A stretch of DNA of 5,574 nucleotides, taken from NCBI GenBank assembly GCA_030667645.1, contig DAOUVM010000192.1:1-5574 (forward strand), in the 5' to 3' direction. Shown here piece by piece: positions 5,378 through 5,574 of this stretch. Position 1 is the stretch's first letter. Each line of letters begins with the position of its first letter. Source of the stretch: Ardenticatenales bacterium (GTDB taxonomy: Bacteria; Chloroflexota; Anaerolineae; Promineifilales; UBA4811). A model generated the notes under the pieces. It saw only the letters and a program-made list of their open reading frames with translations, made no database searches and was not told the origin of the DNA. The translations under genes were made by a program, and so were the position numbers.

Positions 5378-5398
5378 ATACTATAGTTACATAGGTAT
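5378..5398. promoter_or_regulatory. Candidate PadR operator overlapping the start of transcription
   Basis: The 21-bp segment has interrupted dyad symmetry: ATAC (5378-5381) mirrors GTAT (5395-5398) and the centre GTTAC (5386-5390) is itself symmetric about its middle base. It starts just after the predicted transcription start, where a bound PadR dimer would block its own promoter. PadR proteins commonly autorepress through AT-rich dyads. The symmetry is partial, so this is a proposal. Confidence 0.4.
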
Positions 5399-5409
5399 GA
5401 GCCGAGCCG

Positions 5410-5574
5410 ATGTCATCCATTCAGCATCAGATGCGCAAGGGAACTACCACCGTCGTCATTCTCAAGCTCCTGGCCGATGAGGGAGTTCCGATGCACGGGT
5501 ACCAGATCATCCGCCAACTGGAAGCGCAAAGCGGTGGCTATTTCGCCTTCAAGGAAGGTTTGGTCTATCCACGG
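5410..5574 (+). CDS. PadR-family transcriptional regulator, N-terminal part (cut by window end)
   Basis: Fifty-five codons are visible and the frame is open at the edge. The sequence has the PadR winged-helix pattern: RKGTTTVVILKLLADE (about 9-24), then MHGYQIIRQLE (about 28-38) and the EGLVYP turn (about 49-54) that precedes the wing. PadR proteins are dimeric repressors, often controlling membrane or efflux genes next to them and themselves; the target here would lie beyond the right edge. The ATG at 5410 is chosen because an in-frame stop (TGA, 5398-5400) lies just upstream and a GAG (5399-5401) sits 8 nt before it. The ATG at 5431 is an alternative nearer the usual family start. It has its own promoter, so it is a separate unit from the exonuclease. 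Confidence 0.9.
   Translation, partial: MSSIQHQMRKGTTTVVILKLLADEGVPMHGYQIIRQLEAQSGGYFAFKEGLVYPR

Noticed and set aside
5397..5480. ATG at 5397 as a leader peptide or as the PadR start
   Set aside because: It is out of frame with the PadR domain and stops after 27 codons, with no sequence features of a regulatory leader.

Overview
The window carries a probable chromosomal replication origin (oriC) in an intergenic stretch at about 2410-3049, with every credible gene pointing away from it. The origin region holds seven DnaA boxes or close variants, including three exact 9-mers. One exact box lies in a perfect inverted pair. Directly beside it come a short GC spacer, five DnaA-trio-like triplets and an AT-rich segment. 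This order matches the basal unwinding module described in Bacillus subtilis. No dnaA, dnaN, parAB or rep gene is visible.

Left of the origin, on the minus strand, is a compact leftward group. First comes a 686-residue M28-type zinc aminopeptidase with a PA-like insert and a C-terminal winged-helix-like tail, behind a readable sigma70-type promoter and a good Shine-Dalgarno. It is followed 8 nt later by a 72-codon glycine-rich ORF, then 7 nt later by the first codons of another gene that runs off the left edge. The peptidase gene contains an in-frame segment resembling a dispersed REP-like repeat.

Right of the origin, on the plus strand, are a CPBP-family intramembrane protease (EExxxR and His motifs) and a DEDD exonuclease with a TPR-like tail that resembles B. 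subtilis MrfB (YprB). The two overlap by ATGA and share a promoter whose position implies a leaderless or nearly leaderless mRNA. After a short gap comes a separate promoter with a possible operator, then the first 55 codons of a PadR-family regulator cut by the right edge. A strong 18-bp hairpin lies between the unwinding region and the CPBP promoter.

The organism is a free-living bacterium with roughly 58-60% GC by eye. Bacterial -35/-10 promoters, the M28/PA peptidase type, the REP-like segment and the MrfB/CPBP/PadR mix would fit Chloroflexota (for example an Anaerolineae-like lineage). That assignment is an impression from family content, not a demonstrated placement. The origin and the genes show no obvious functional link beyond co-orientation of transcription with the predicted forks.
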